Of a stretch of 54,145 nt of DNA, positions 24,735 to 33,022 are shown piece after piece. The position numbers were made by a program, and so were the translations under genes. The notes under the pieces are model-generated. The model saw only the letters and a list, made by a program, of their open reading frames with translations, had not been told where the DNA came from and did not search any database. Source of the DNA: Oscillospiraceae bacterium (GTDB lineage Bacteria > Bacillota > Clostridia > Oscillospirales > Ruminococcaceae); the NCBI GenBank assembly GCA_015067185.1, contig SVMZ01000021.1:1-54145 (forward strand), read 5' to 3'. The number at the start of each line of letters is the position of its first letter. Position 1 is the first letter of the stretch.

Positions 24735-25000
24735 AGGGTAAGACAAAGACAAAGACAAAGAATAAGACAAAGAAAAAGAAAAAGAGAGAGTCCTGAAGAA
24801 GTGCCTCTCTCCCGAGAGGGGAGATCAGAAAAATAGGGGGCTATTGGAAAATCCGAGCAAGGCGGACGGAGCAAGGAATTTTGAGAGGAGAAAAAGTTGT
24901 CGCAAAATGTCGGGAAATGTCAAGAAAAAGGCATTGTATGTCACCGGCAAATATGATATGATGACAGGAGAGAAGAAGCGGATAGAAAAAGAAAATCCGC
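24735..25000. other. Low-complexity purine-rich gap
   Basis: After the minisatellite comes a GACAAA/GAAAAA-type run (24741-24790), then a small hairpin (CCTCTC/GAGAGG, 24804-24819), then A/G-rich sequence up to the promoter of the EamA gene. An ATG frame at 24844 shows no ribosome site or family features. I see no gene here. Confidence 0.6.
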
Positions 25001-25029
25001 TTGTTCGACAGAGAAAAACGTGGTATAAT
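25001..25029 (+). promoter_or_regulatory. Promoter of the EamA transporter gene
   Basis: TTGTTC (25001-25006), 17 bases, TATAAT (25024-25029). It rules out in-frame starts upstream of 25035. Confidence 0.6.
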
Positions 25030-25078
25030 ATCCCCGAAACATCCGTCTGAGGGTATTAATTCAGAAAAGAGAATCGGA

Positions 25079-25981
25079 ATGAAAAAAACATATCTTTTTG
25101 CCGGCACATCCATCTTCTTTTGGTCTACGGTGGCCACGCTTTCCAAGCTGCTGCTCAAGTCCTATAACAACATTCAGCTGCTGTGGATCAGCTCGCTGTT
25201 TGCAGCAATTTTTTTGCTTGTGGTCAACCTGGTAACGAAAAATATCAAAAGACTGAAAGAATATAAACCCAAGGACTACCTTATCACTATACTAATTGGC
25301 TTACCTGGTACATTTTTATACTATTTGTTTTATTATGGCGGTGCAGACCGGATGCTTGCTTCGCAGGCCTTTATTATCAATTATCTTTGGCCGATTATGA
25401 GCGTGCTGTTTGCCTGCATTATTCTGAAAGAAAAAATGACAATACGCAAGATGGTTGCCATTCTGCTCTCCTTTGTAGGTGTGGTTATTGTTACGGGGGG
25501 AGAGATCACGCAGTTTAACAGCAACACACTGATTGGGGCACTGCTTTGTATTATGGGCGCGGTGTCTTACGGTATTTTCACCGCGTTGAACCAGAAATTT
25601 TACTACGAAAAACGCATTTCCATGATGCTGAACTGCTTCGTCACCTTCATTCTGACGGGAATTATCAATGCCGCCAAAGGGGATCTGTTTATCCCCTCTC
25701 CGGTAGAGACGCTGGGCTTTTTGTGGAACGGTATGCTGGCCATAGGTCTGGCCACCACGGTTTGGGCCATTGCACTGGAATCCGGCAAAACTGCAAAGAT
25801 ATCCAATCTCGCTTATATTACACCCTTTGTCTCGCTGCTGTGGACATCACTGATTTTGAAGGAGAAGCTGAATATCTGGTTTGTGGTGGGGCTTGTGGTT
25901 ATTGTGCTGGGCATCTTTGTACAGATGAAGGATAAAACGGACAAGACGAAGGAGCCGGTATCGGCCGCCGCTGAAAGATAA
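25079..25981 (+). CDS. EamA/DMT family transporter
   Basis: A 300-residue membrane protein with about ten hydrophobic helices arranged as two EamA repeats. Typical repeat signatures are visible: the first ends NYLWPIMSVLFACIILKEKMTIRKMVAILLSFVGVVIV and the second ends LAYITPFVSLLWTSLILKEKLNIWFVVGLVVIVLGIF. Such drug/metabolite transporters export or exchange amino acids, nucleosides or similar small molecules; the substrate is unknown here. ATG 25079 begins MKKTYLF; the ribosome site (AGAGAATCGGA) is weak. uvrC starts 38 bases downstream and probably shares the transcript. Confidence 0.92.
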   Translation: MKKTYLFAGTSIFFWSTVATLSKLLLKSYNNIQLLWISSLFAAIFLLVVNLVTKNIKRLKEYKPKDYLITILIGLPGTFLYYLFYYGGADRMLASQAFIINYLWPIMSVLFACIILKEKMTIRKMVAILLSFVGVVIVTGGEITQFNSNTLIGALLCIMGAVSYGIFTALNQKFYYEKRISMMLNCFVTFILTGIINAAKGDLFIPSPVETLGFLWNGMLAIGLATTVWAIALESGKTAKISNLAYITPFVSLLWTSLILKEKLNIWFVVGLVVIVLGIFVQMKDKTDKTKEPVSAAAER

Positions 25982-26019
25982 ATCGATTTGAGAGAAGAAA
26001 ACGACAGGAGGTAACGCAG

Positions 26020-27891
26020 ATGGAGCAATATGACGCACGCATTGAACGGCTGCGGGAAAAAACCGGAACCCTTCCGCTCCAGCCGGGCGTCTACCTGATG
26101 AAAAACAAGGCAGGGACCGTTATTTATGTGGGCAAGGCCAAGCTGCTGCGCAACCGGGTCTCCTCCTACTTTCGTTCACTGGATAAGCATCTGCCCAAGG
26201 TGGCAAAGATGGTGGAGAACGTGGAGGATTTCAACTTTATTGTCACCACCAGCGAGTTGGAGGCATTGGTGCTGGAGTGCTCGCTGATCAAGCAGTACAA
26301 TCCCAAATACAACATTTTGCTCAAGGATGCCAAGGGCTATAACTATATCCGCATCAGCGATCCTGAGGGATGGAGCCGCATCACCTGCGAAAAGAGCCGC
26401 AAGGAGGACGGCGCCGAGTATGTCGGTCCCTTCACCAGTTCATTCATTGTCAAAGAGACGGTGGAGGAGGTCAACCGGGCTTTTATGCTGCCCACCTGCA
26501 GCCGGCAGTTTCCCGAGAGCATCGGCAACGAGCGGCCCTGTCTCAACTATCACATCAAACGCTGCTGCGGTGTCTGCACCGGCCGAATCCCCTTCCGGGA
26601 ATACCGCGAGACCATTTCTCAGGCGGTACAGCTGATCAAAGGCGGACGCGGTGCCGTGATCGACGGGCTGACCGAGCAGATGAATGCCGCCGCCGAAAAC
26701 CTGGATTTTGAAAAGGCAGCCGCTCTGCGGGACCGCATTCGTGCATTGGAGCGGGTGGGTGAACAACAGCGCGCCGTACTGGATGGAGGTGTGGATACCG
26801 ATGTGATTGCCGCAGCTACCGGCGGCGGGCTGTGCTGCATTTCCATGCTGATTTTCCGCCAAAGCCGTCTCACTGACAAACGGGATTTCTTTTTTGAAGA
26901 GCCGGATTCCGTTCCGACCCTTCTCTCCGAATTTATTGCCCAATATTACACTGAGCCGGAGCGGATTCCCAAAAAGGTGTTGCTGCGCGGTGAGTGTGAC
27001 GATATGACGCTGCTTGCCAAGCTGCTGACCGGCCGCGTGGGCCGCCGTGTAGAGATTACCCGTGCCCAACGGGGCGAACCGTTGAAATTTGCTGAAATGG
27101 CCTCTGAGAATGCCGCCCAAAGCCTTTCTACCCGTACCCGTCAGGAGGGACATTCCCGTTGGAGCAGCCGGGATATCGCTGCCCTCAATGAGCTGGCGGA
27201 GCTGCTCTCCCTCTCGTCGCCGCCGGAGTATATTGAGGCCTACGATATCTCCAACATCGGCGGACAAACCATTGTAGGCGGCATGGTGGTGTTTGAGAGC
27301 GGAAAACCGCTGCGTTCTGCCTACCGCCGTTTTTCCATCCGGGATACCTTCGGCGCCCCGGATGACTATGCCTCCCTGCGTGAGGTGATCACCCGCCGCA
27401 TCAACGAGTTCCATGCCGCCAGAGCGCGGGGTGAAAAGACCGGCTTCGGTCGCCTGCCCGATCTGATTTTGCTGGACGGTGGTCCGGGTCAGCTCTCCAC
27501 CGTGAAACCACTGCTTACAGGGGAGGATTTCCATCCGCCGGTTTTCGGCATGGTCAAGGATAAAAAGCACCGCACCCGCGCCATCGCCGCCGATGGGGGA
27601 GAGATCACCATCAGTGCCCACCGCATGGCGTTTACACTGGTCAGCACCATCCAGAACGAGACCCACCGCTATGCAGTCAGCTATGCACGGCGTTCCCACA
27701 CCAAAAAGACATTGGAGCTTTCACTGACCAAGGCACCCGGCATCGGTCCCGCCCGCGCCAAGGCATTGCTGCTTCACTTTAAAACGCTCACCGCCATCAA
27801 AGCTGCCACGGTGGAGGAGCTGGCGGAAGTCAAAGGGATGTCCCGTCCGGCAGCAGAGCAGCTGAAGCTCTTTTTTGAACAGGAAGAGTAA
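26020..27891 (+). CDS. uvrC: Excinuclease ABC subunit C
   Basis: A 623-residue UvrC, the dual-incision nuclease of nucleotide excision repair. The N-terminal GIY-YIG domain is GVYLMKNKAGTVIYVGKAKLLRNRV (residues about 24-48) for the 3' cut. A four-cysteine region (CCGVC) around 190, a UVR motif binding UvrB (LDFEKAAALRDRIRALE, about 229-245), an RNase H-like endonuclease domain for the 5' cut (DISNIGG; LPDLILLDGGPGQL) and C-terminal helix-hairpin-helix motifs (APGIGPARAKALL) follow. GGAGGT lies 8 bases before the ATG. It is the last gene of its unit. Confidence 0.98.
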   Translation: MEQYDARIERLREKTGTLPLQPGVYLMKNKAGTVIYVGKAKLLRNRVSSYFRSLDKHLPKVAKMVENVEDFNFIVTTSELEALVLECSLIKQYNPKYNILLKDAKGYNYIRISDPEGWSRITCEKSRKEDGAEYVGPFTSSFIVKETVEEVNRAFMLPTCSRQFPESIGNERPCLNYHIKRCCGVCTGRIPFREYRETISQAVQLIKGGRGAVIDGLTEQMNAAAENLDFEKAAALRDRIRALERVGEQQRAVLDGGVDTDVIAAATGGGLCCISMLIFRQSRLTDKRDFFFEEPDSVPTLLSEFIAQYYTEPERIPKKVLLRGECDDMTLLAKLLTGRVGRRVEITRAQRGEPLKFAEMASENAAQSLSTRTRQEGHSRWSSRDIAALNELAELLSLSSPPEYIEAYDISNIGGQTIVGGMVVFESGKPLRSAYRRFSIRDTFGAPDDYASLREVITRRINEFHAARARGEKTGFGRLPDLILLDGGPGQLSTVKPLLTGEDFHPPVFGMVKDKKHRTRAIAADGGEITISAHRMAFTLVSTIQNETHRYAVSYARRSHTKKTLELSLTKAPGIGPARAKALLLHFKTLTAIKAATVEELAEVKGMSRPAAEQLKLFFEQEE

Positions 27892-27930
27892 CGGTTTCAG
27901 GGACAGAACGAGATCGATATTACCGCAAGC

Positions 27931-27965
27931 AAAAAAGCCATCCGAGTATCGGATGGCTTTACTGT
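27931..27965. terminator. Bidirectional terminator, uvrC / GNAT
   Basis: AAAGCCATCCGA (27934-27945) pairs with TCGGATGGCTTT around a three-base loop. The minus strand has the better T-run (GGCTTTTTTG), so it mainly serves the minus-strand GNAT gene; it also lies 40 bases after uvrC. Confidence 0.88.
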
Positions 27966-28020
27966 TGGTTATTGCCTGCAGTGAGTTGAAAAATAATATT
28001 TGTGTCTGAGAAACTTATAT

Positions 28021-28524
28021 TCAAATGTTTTTAACCATAATATAATCGTCCATAACAAAACCGTTGCCGATATCGGTGACCTGTTCGCGGTCTTTAACAA
28101 AGCCCAGGTGCTCATAGACGGCAATGGCAAGGGCATTGTTTTTGTTGACAGTAAGCCAGAGTTTATAGAGATCATAGTCAGCGCCAAGCTGCTTGAAATA
28201 ATCGATAACATAGGAAGCGACTTGACGTCCGCGGTATGCCTTTTTGATATAGAGTTTGCTGATGAAGAGGGCGCCGTTTTCAATGGTGAAAGCCATATAG
28301 CCGACAGCTTCGCCGTTCAGTTTGAGAATATAGTAGCGATAGTGATAGCCTTCGCCTGCGTTTTTTCTGATGGCGGCGGGGGACTGAAAGTTGCTGACCA
28401 TATATTCCACCTGTGCGGAGCCAAGGATATCGGTATAGTATTCCTGCCAGATCTCTTTTGCCAGGGCAGCAACAATTTCAATATCGCTGTCGCTGATTAC
28501 CTTTACAAATTCAAGCGTGTTCAT
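28021..28524 (-). CDS. GNAT family N-acetyltransferase
   Basis: A 167-residue GNAT protein. The acetyl-CoA binding turn is RGRQVASYV (about residues 117-125), followed by LWLTVNKNNALAIAVYEHLGFV, the usual C-terminal motif. The substrate cannot be told; it resembles stand-alone acetyltransferases acting on small amines or protein N-termini. AAAGGAG precedes ATG 28524. It is monocistronic, between two terminators. Confidence 0.92.
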   Translation of the reverse strand: MNTLEFVKVISDSDIEIVAALAKEIWQEYYTDILGSAQVEYMVSNFQSPAAIRKNAGEGYHYRYYILKLNGEAVGYMAFTIENGALFISKLYIKKAYRGRQVASYVIDYFKQLGADYDLYKLWLTVNKNNALAIAVYEHLGFVKDREQVTDIGNGFVMDDYIMVKNI

Positions 28525-28632
28525 GAGAAACTCCTTTCGTATCGGATAGGAAATTTATTTGTATGATGAATTGTTATTATTATACTCGAAAGTTGTGAAT
28601 GGAGCGTGATTTTGCTGTATATATTCTTCATG

Positions 28633-28664
28633 AAACAAGGCAGAAATCGTGAGATTTCTGCCTT
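28633..28664 (-). terminator. Terminator after rplA
   Basis: Minus-strand stem AAGGCAGAAATC/GATTTCTGCCTT (12 bp, 28637-28648 with 28653-28664) and a short GTTTC tail. It lies 20 bases after the rplA stop and closes the operon before rplJ would normally appear. Confidence 0.75.
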
Positions 28665-28684
28665 GAAAAGTTTGTTATCCGCAA

Positions 28685-29377
28685 TTAGATAAACTTGGAG
28701 GGGTTGATGCGAACGCCGGGGCCCATAGTGGAAGCGACGACACAGGATTTTACATACTGACCCTTTGCAGCTGCGGGCTTAGCTTTAACGATGGCACCCA
28801 TGAGAGTGTCAAAGTTCTCCTGAAGCTTCTCAGCTCCGAAGGAAGCCTTGCCGATGGGGCAGTGGATGATGTTTGTTTTGTCAAGACGGTATTCGATCTT
28901 ACCGGCCTTAGCTTCGGTAACAGCACGAGCAACGTCGGGAGTAACGGTTCCTGCCTTGGGGTTAGGCATAAGTCCGCGGGGACCAAGGATCTTACCGAGA
29001 CGTCCAACGATACCCATCATATCGGGAGTAGCGATAACAACGTCAAAATCCAGCCAGCCTTCCTGCTGGATCTTCTGCATATATTCCTCGCCGCCTACAT
29101 ATTCTGCGCCGGCTTCTTCAGCAAGACGAACGTTGTCGCCCTTGGCAAAAGCAAGTACGCGAACCTTTTTACCGGTTCCGTTGGGGAGAACAACTGCGCC
29201 ACGGACCTGCTGATCAGCATGACGGGAGTCAACGCCCAGACGTACATGAACTTCTACTGTCTCATCGAACTTAGCCTTTGCGGAATCTACGCACAAACCA
29301 AGAGCTTCATTGGGCTCGTAGAGCTTGGTGCGGTCGATAAGCTTTGCGCTGTCGACATATTTTTTACCATGTTTCAT
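28685..29377 (-). CDS. rplA: 50S ribosomal protein L1
   Basis: A 230-residue L1 protein, the usual length. It has the N-terminal MKHGKKY, the domain I/II junction [18 protein letters not shown] (the L1 signature) and the C-terminal [15 protein letters not shown]1 binds 23S rRNA in the L1 stalk and represses its own operon mRNA in many bacteria. GGAGGAAA lies upstream of ATG 29377; an extension to 29455 is not supported. It is the last gene of rpmG-secE-nusG-rplK-rplA. Confidence 0.98.
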   Translation of the reverse strand: MKHGKKYVDSAKLIDRTKLYEPNEALGLCVDSAKAKFDETVEVHVRLGVDSRHADQQVRGAVVLPNGTGKKVRVLAFAKGDNVRLAEEAGAEYVGGEEYMQKIQQEGWLDFDVVIATPDMMGIVGRLGKILGPRGLMPNPKAGTVTPDVARAVTEAKAGKIEYRLDKTNIIHCPIGKASFGAEKLQENFDTLMGAIVKAKPAAAKGQYVKSCVVASTMGPGVRINPSKFI

Positions 29378-29490
29378 TACACTGTTTCCTCCTAATTGAG
29401 TGGTAACCGCACCGCTTAAAATTTTTGCAGATGCGTATCGGATTTTTCCTCCCACCCTAACTGGCGCCTAATGCGCTTTCGGCAGACAAA

Positions 29491-29916
29491 TTAGTCAGCT
29501 ACAACAACGCCCATGCTGCGTGCGGTGCCTGCGATCATGCTCATAGCTGTGTCAATGTTGGCAGCGTTGAGGTCGGGCATCTTCTTCTCAGCAATCTCAC
29601 GGATCTGATCCTTGGTGATGGTTGCAACTTTTGTCTTGTTGGGAACACCGGAACCGCTGTCAATTCCGCAAGCCTTCTTAATGAGGATTGCTGCGGGGGG
29701 TGTCTTGGTGATAAAGGAGAAGGAACGGTCGGCATAAATTGTAATGACCACGGGGATGATCATGCCGACATCATTTTTTGTGCGCTCATTGAATTCTTTA
29801 GTGAATCCCATGATGTTGATTCCGTGGGGTCCGAGTGCGGAACCGACGGGGGGAGCCGGCGTGGCTTTGCCGGCGGGGATCTGAAGCTTTACTAAGCCAA
29901 CCACCTTTTGTGCCAT
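29491..29916 (-). CDS. rplK: 50S ribosomal protein L11
   Basis: A 141-residue L11. The N-terminal domain contains [27 protein letters not shown] and the C-terminal rRNA-binding domain contains ARSMGVVV. L11 shapes the GTPase-associated centre of the 50S subunit. CGAAAGGAAG precedes the ATG. It lies between nusG (177 bases upstream, with two hairpins in the spacer) and rplA (113 bases downstream). Confidence 0.98.
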   Translation of the reverse strand: MAQKVVGLVKLQIPAGKATPAPPVGSALGPHGINIMGFTKEFNERTKNDVGMIIPVVITIYADRSFSFITKTPPAAILIKKACGIDSGSGVPNKTKVATITKDQIREIAEKKMPDLNAANIDTAMSMIAGTARSMGVVVAD

Positions 29917-29937
29917 TGCAGTTCTTCCTTTCGTTCA

Positions 29938-30051
29938 CAAAACGTGTGTTCAGACGTTTTGCGTGAGAAAATTACTCCAAAATTTACCCTAAAAGAATCA
30001 TTATTTCTTTCAGTCCGCTCATCTCAAGTCATTTGCATGGTTCCATGCAAA
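29938..30051 (-). other. Two hairpins in the nusG-rplK spacer
   Basis: A 9-bp hairpin TTTGCATGG/CCATGCAAA (30032-30040/30043-30051) and an 8-bp hairpin CAAAACGT/ACGTTTTG (29938-29945/29954-29961) lie in the leader of rplK. Neither has a T-run in the right place. They may be mRNA processing or translational control structures; the function is not known. Confidence 0.5.
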
Positions 30052-30093
30052 ATCGTCAGCGGCTCGCGAATCCTGTTCGTACACCTGCGGCTG

Positions 30094-30615
30094 TTAGTCG
30101 ACCGGCTTGGCCTGATTGAGCTCGAGCTCAACCGGGGTCTCTCTGCCGAACATCGAAACTGTTACACAGACGCAATTGCCGGGGATATCCACGCTGTCTA
30201 CGATACCGATAAATCCTTCAAGAGGACCGCCGGTAATCTGGACGGAATCGCCTTCGGCATAAGCCACTTCCGTAACATGTGCCTCCACACCCAGAGATGC
30301 GATCTCTTCGTCGGTGAGGGGAACAGGCTTGGAAGCAGGTCCGACAAAACCGGTTACTCCGCGTGTGTTACGTACAACATACCAGGACTCATCGGTCATA
30401 ACCATCTTGACGAGTACATAACCCGGGAATATTTTGCGTTCTACTTCGCGTGTTTTATCGTCTTTTATTTCGGTGACGGTTTCAGTGGGGATACGAACAT
30501 CCAGGATGAGATCCTGCAGGCGTCTGTTTTCGACAACCTTCTCAATGTTGGTAGCCACCTTGTTCTCGTAGCCGGAATAGGTATGCACTACATACCATTT
30601 AGCGTTTTCTGACAT
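30094..30615 (-). CDS. nusG: Transcription termination/antitermination factor NusG
   Basis: A 173-residue NusG. The N-terminal NGN domain (KWYVVHTYSGYENKV, FPGYVLVKM, YVVRNTRGVTGFVG) binds RNA polymerase and the C-terminal KOW domain (EGDSVQITGGPLEGFIGIV) contacts Rho or S10. GGAGG lies 6 bases before ATG 30615. It follows secE by 33 bases. Confidence 0.98.
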   Translation of the reverse strand: MSENAKWYVVHTYSGYENKVATNIEKVVENRRLQDLILDVRIPTETVTEIKDDKTREVERKIFPGYVLVKMVMTDESWYVVRNTRGVTGFVGPASKPVPLTDEEIASLGVEAHVTEVAYAEGDSVQITGGPLEGFIGIVDSVDIPGNCVCVTVSMFGRETPVELELNQAKPVD

Positions 30616-30648
30616 TGTTTACCTCCGGGGTATAGCGTGCGAAGTTTA

Positions 30649-30888
30649 TCATTTAAAGATGAGCTGAAGCAACAGCACCAGTAATTCATCTATTCCGCCG
30701 ATAAAAATCGCGGAGATTATCAACACTACGAATACGATGATCGAATTGTTGAGAACCTGCTTCTTACTGGGCCATACTACCTTTTTTACTTCGCCCTTCA
30801 TGTCCTTGAAGGTGCGCAGGATCTTCGCCGGAAGCTCTTTTATGCCGGACTTGCCCTTCTGGGGGCTGTTTGTTGCGGTTTTAGCCAT
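30649..30888 (-). CDS. secE: Preprotein translocase subunit SecE
   Basis: A 79-residue single-span SecE. The amphipathic helix (ILRTFKDMKGEVKKVVWPSKKQ, with the family's conserved VxWPS) is followed by one membrane helix (IIVFVVLIISAIFIGGI). SecE clamps SecY in the Sec channel. GGAGG lies 7 bases before ATG 30888. A short AAGCTTA/TAAGCTT hairpin lies in the 57-base gap to rpmG. Confidence 0.96.
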   Translation of the reverse strand: MAKTATNSPQKGKSGIKELPAKILRTFKDMKGEVKKVVWPSKKQVLNNSIIVFVVLIISAIFIGGIDELLVLLLQLIFK

Positions 30889-30945
30889 GAACAAACCTCC
30901 TTAGCATAAAGCTTAAAATGGTTCTAAGCTTTTAGCCCAATGTAA

Positions 30946-31095
30946 TTACTTGGTTTCTCTGTGCAGTGTGTGTTTTCTGCAGAACCTGCAGTACTTGTTC
31001 ATCTCAAGTCTGTCAGGATCGTTTTTCTTGTTTTTCATTTTGTTGTAGTTGCGCTGCTTGCACTCTGTGCATGCAAGGGTGATTTTAACTCTCAT
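30946..31095 (-). CDS. rpmG: 50S ribosomal protein L33
   Basis: A 49-residue L33 of the zinc-binding type: CTEC near residue 9 and CRFC near residue 36. GGAGGT lies 6 bases before ATG 31095. The much longer frame to 31269 is rejected because it spans the promoter. It is the first gene of the rpmG-secE-nusG-rplK-rplA operon. Confidence 0.97.
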   Translation of the reverse strand: MRVKITLACTECKQRNYNKMKNKKNDPDRLEMNKYCRFCRKHTLHRETK

Positions 31096-31188
31096 TTCGG
31101 CACCTCCTGATCGCCAGAAATTTTTGCCTCCCTCGAAAAAGAACGCTAAATTTGAACACAAAAAAATAACCCTTTTAGAGGTACATAT

Positions 31189-31218
31189 ACTATACCACAA
31201 AAAGGGCCATTTCGTCAA
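31189..31218 (-). promoter_or_regulatory. Promoter of the rpmG-rplA operon
   Basis: Minus-strand TTGACG (31213-31218), 18 bases, TATAGT (31189-31194). The leader to rpmG is about 85 bases. Confidence 0.75.
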
Positions 31219-31285
31219 GTGTTTCTGCCAATTTTTTTTGAGAAATTTGTGCGTTTTCCAAGTTTGCACAGTTTTGTGTTAAAGT

Positions 31286-32410
31286 TTACTTTTGGTTAAA
31301 GATATTCTTTATAACATCGTAAGCTTTTTTGGGGGTTCCATCAAGCCTTGTAATGCCCCAGGCTGTTTCGCAGGGGCAATCGGAGGCGCCGCAGGTGAAA
31401 CAGGAGGGCGAATCGGTCCAGCAATAGAGAAAGGCGCCGGCCAGATAGGGATTGGCGAGAAGCTTGGGAAGCAGCTCGTTGTAAAAAGCGGCCTGTCCCT
31501 CTTCGGTGTGAGGGAAAACTTCTTCGGCAAACCACATTTTAAGCAGATGGGGCATCATGGAAATGATGGCCGGATAGCGGTCTTCTTCGCAGCAGTTCAA
31601 TGCGGTATACTTCAGGGCGGGGGGAAGGAGCTCGATAAATTCATCCATCCTGTCGGCAACGTCCTGTTGGCTTTTAAAACCGAGATTGGCGAAATATTCA
31701 TAGGCTTCCCTGAAATCCGCATGGGCATTGGTGCCCAGGGAGGCAAACCCGAATTCCTGCAGGATTACGGGCTTTTTAACGAGGGCATACAGTTCGTTGA
31801 TGCGGTCAATATAGGTATCGGTTCCGCCGGAAAACCAGGTGCCGTTGTAACAATCAAAGCCGATGTAATCGCAGTCGCAGACAGCATCGATTTCAACACA
31901 ATGGGCATCCCAGGAGCCGTTGGGGTCCACGCTGTTGTGGCCGATGACAGCATCGGGATCTCCTCTGCGGAGACCTTTCAGGCTGGCGATCAGAAAGTTT
32001 TTGCTTTCCTCCTCATTCAGCGGCATGCGGAAGTGAACTACAAACAGCTCATTGGTGGCCTGCCAGCAAACGCCGTGCTGACTGTATCCGCGAGCCATAA
32101 ACTCACAGACAGCTTCCACGGTTTTGAGGCCTTCCGGTGTTCGGGGATCGATACCGTGCTCGAGAAAGGCAGAGGGGTAGGGGGAAATCAAAACGGAGCG
32201 AAGCCCCTGATCAGTATATTTTTTTGTTTCCCGCAGAAAACGAAGATATTCTTTGTTTATGGTACCGGTGGCTTTGAAAGGAAAGGGAACGTCGCGGCGG
32301 ATCCAGGAGATGCCGGCATCTGTGATCATGGTGTAATTTTCATCGGGGTGGCAGATCCCTTTCAGGAAGCCTCCCGTTTTACGGTAGATATCATCACATA
32401 CTGTGTTCAT
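31286..32410 (-). CDS. Clan GH-A glycoside hydrolase (TIM barrel)
   Basis: A 374-residue, single-domain TIM-barrel glycosidase. The clan GH-A signatures are visible: an Asn-Glu pair after the fourth strand (CWQATNELFV) for acid/base and a Glu after the seventh strand (VILQEFGFAS) as nucleophile. The exact family is uncertain; relatives are annotated as GH2-type TIM-barrel or GH5-like proteins, but no accessory beta domains are present. A cysteine-rich stretch near the C-terminus (CFTCGASDCPC) may bind metal. No signal peptide, so it should act on imported oligosaccharides. CGAAAGGATG precedes ATG 32410. It appears monocistronic. Confidence 0.8.
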   Translation of the reverse strand: MNTVCDDIYRKTGGFLKGICHPDENYTMITDAGISWIRRDVPFPFKATGTINKEYLRFLRETKKYTDQGLRSVLISPYPSAFLEHGIDPRTPEGLKTVEAVCEFMARGYSQHGVCWQATNELFVVHFRMPLNEEESKNFLIASLKGLRRGDPDAVIGHNSVDPNGSWDAHCVEIDAVCDCDYIGFDCYNGTWFSGGTDTYIDRINELYALVKKPVILQEFGFASLGTNAHADFREAYEYFANLGFKSQQDVADRMDEFIELLPPALKYTALNCCEEDRYPAIISMMPHLLKMWFAEEVFPHTEEGQAAFYNELLPKLLANPYLAGAFLYCWTDSPSCFTCGASDCPCETAWGITRLDGTPKKAYDVIKNIFNQK

Positions 32411-32522
32411 GGCATGACATCCTTTCGGTGCGGATAGAAGAATATGATAATACCATTATAAGTGTAACGGAGGATCAAAAAAAGGAAAAAGGATGAAGGG
32501 TTGGTGAATTTTTATTGGGACA

Positions 32523-32563
32523 GCAAAAGGACACCTTTCCCAAAGAGAAAAGCGTCCTTTTGC
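32523..32563 (-). terminator. Possible terminator after the small glycine-rich gene
   Basis: A 10-bp perfect stem GCAAAAGGAC/GTCCTTTTGC (32523-32532 with 32554-32563) and a 21-base loop, 33 bases past the stop at 32596. The U-tract is poor. Confidence 0.45.
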
Positions 32564-32595
32564 CGGGAAAATTTTCGCTGAGAACGGTGCAGAGG

Positions 32596-32787
32596 TCAGA
32601 ATTTCACCGACCCTGCAATATCATCCATCATTCCGCCGACAGCACGGACAACCTTGCCCACATCCCGCTTCATCATGCGCATATTCATTTTGCGGGAAGA
32701 TGAAACCATAGTGGCTGCTGCGCCGACAGCAAGTCCGATTGCTGCTCCGGTCAGCATCATGCTGACGCCCTTTCTCATTACAGACAT
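32596..32787 (-). CDS. Small glycine-rich membrane-associated protein
   Basis: A 63-residue protein with one hydrophobic, small-residue helix (MLTGAAIGLAVGAAATMV, about residues 11-28) followed by a basic, methionine-rich amphipathic tail. This resembles YtxH-like or glycine-zipper proteins found in many Clostridia, but the function is unknown. ATG 32787 follows AAGAGGT at a long spacing; a GTG start at 32826 would add 13 residues. It appears to stand alone, divergent from manA. Confidence 0.65.
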   Translation of the reverse strand: MSVMRKGVSMMLTGAAIGLAVGAAATMVSSSRKMNMRMMKRDVGKVVRAVGGMMDDIAGSVKF

Positions 32788-32925
32788 GTGTGCTTCTACC
32801 TCTTTTCCGAATAATTTGATCGCCACAAAGCAACGCCGTGTTTCGATATATCTATTTTGCCCGAAAGTGTGGCCGGTAATCTGTCAATAAGAGGAATTGA
32901 AAAAAATAAGATAGCGGATTGGTGC

Positions 32926-32954
32926 TTGATTCGGAAGAGAATAAAGGGTATAAT
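32926..32954 (+). promoter_or_regulatory. Promoter of manA
   Basis: TTGATT (32926-32931), 17 bases, TATAAT (32949-32954). Confidence 0.75.
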
Positions 32955-33022
32955 AAAAAATAACGGAATACAATAAGGTAAACCGGCTATTCCGAAACAG
33001 AAAACGATAACGGAGAAAAAAC

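Noticed and set aside
24556-24741. A 61-codon plus-strand frame with a 13-residue repeat across the minisatellite.
   Set aside because: It stays open only because the repeat period is a multiple of three; there is no ribosome site or promoter, and the opposite strand is also open.
24844-25050. A short plus-strand frame before the EamA transporter gene.
   Set aside because: It lies across the promoter at 25001-25029, and it has no ribosome site.
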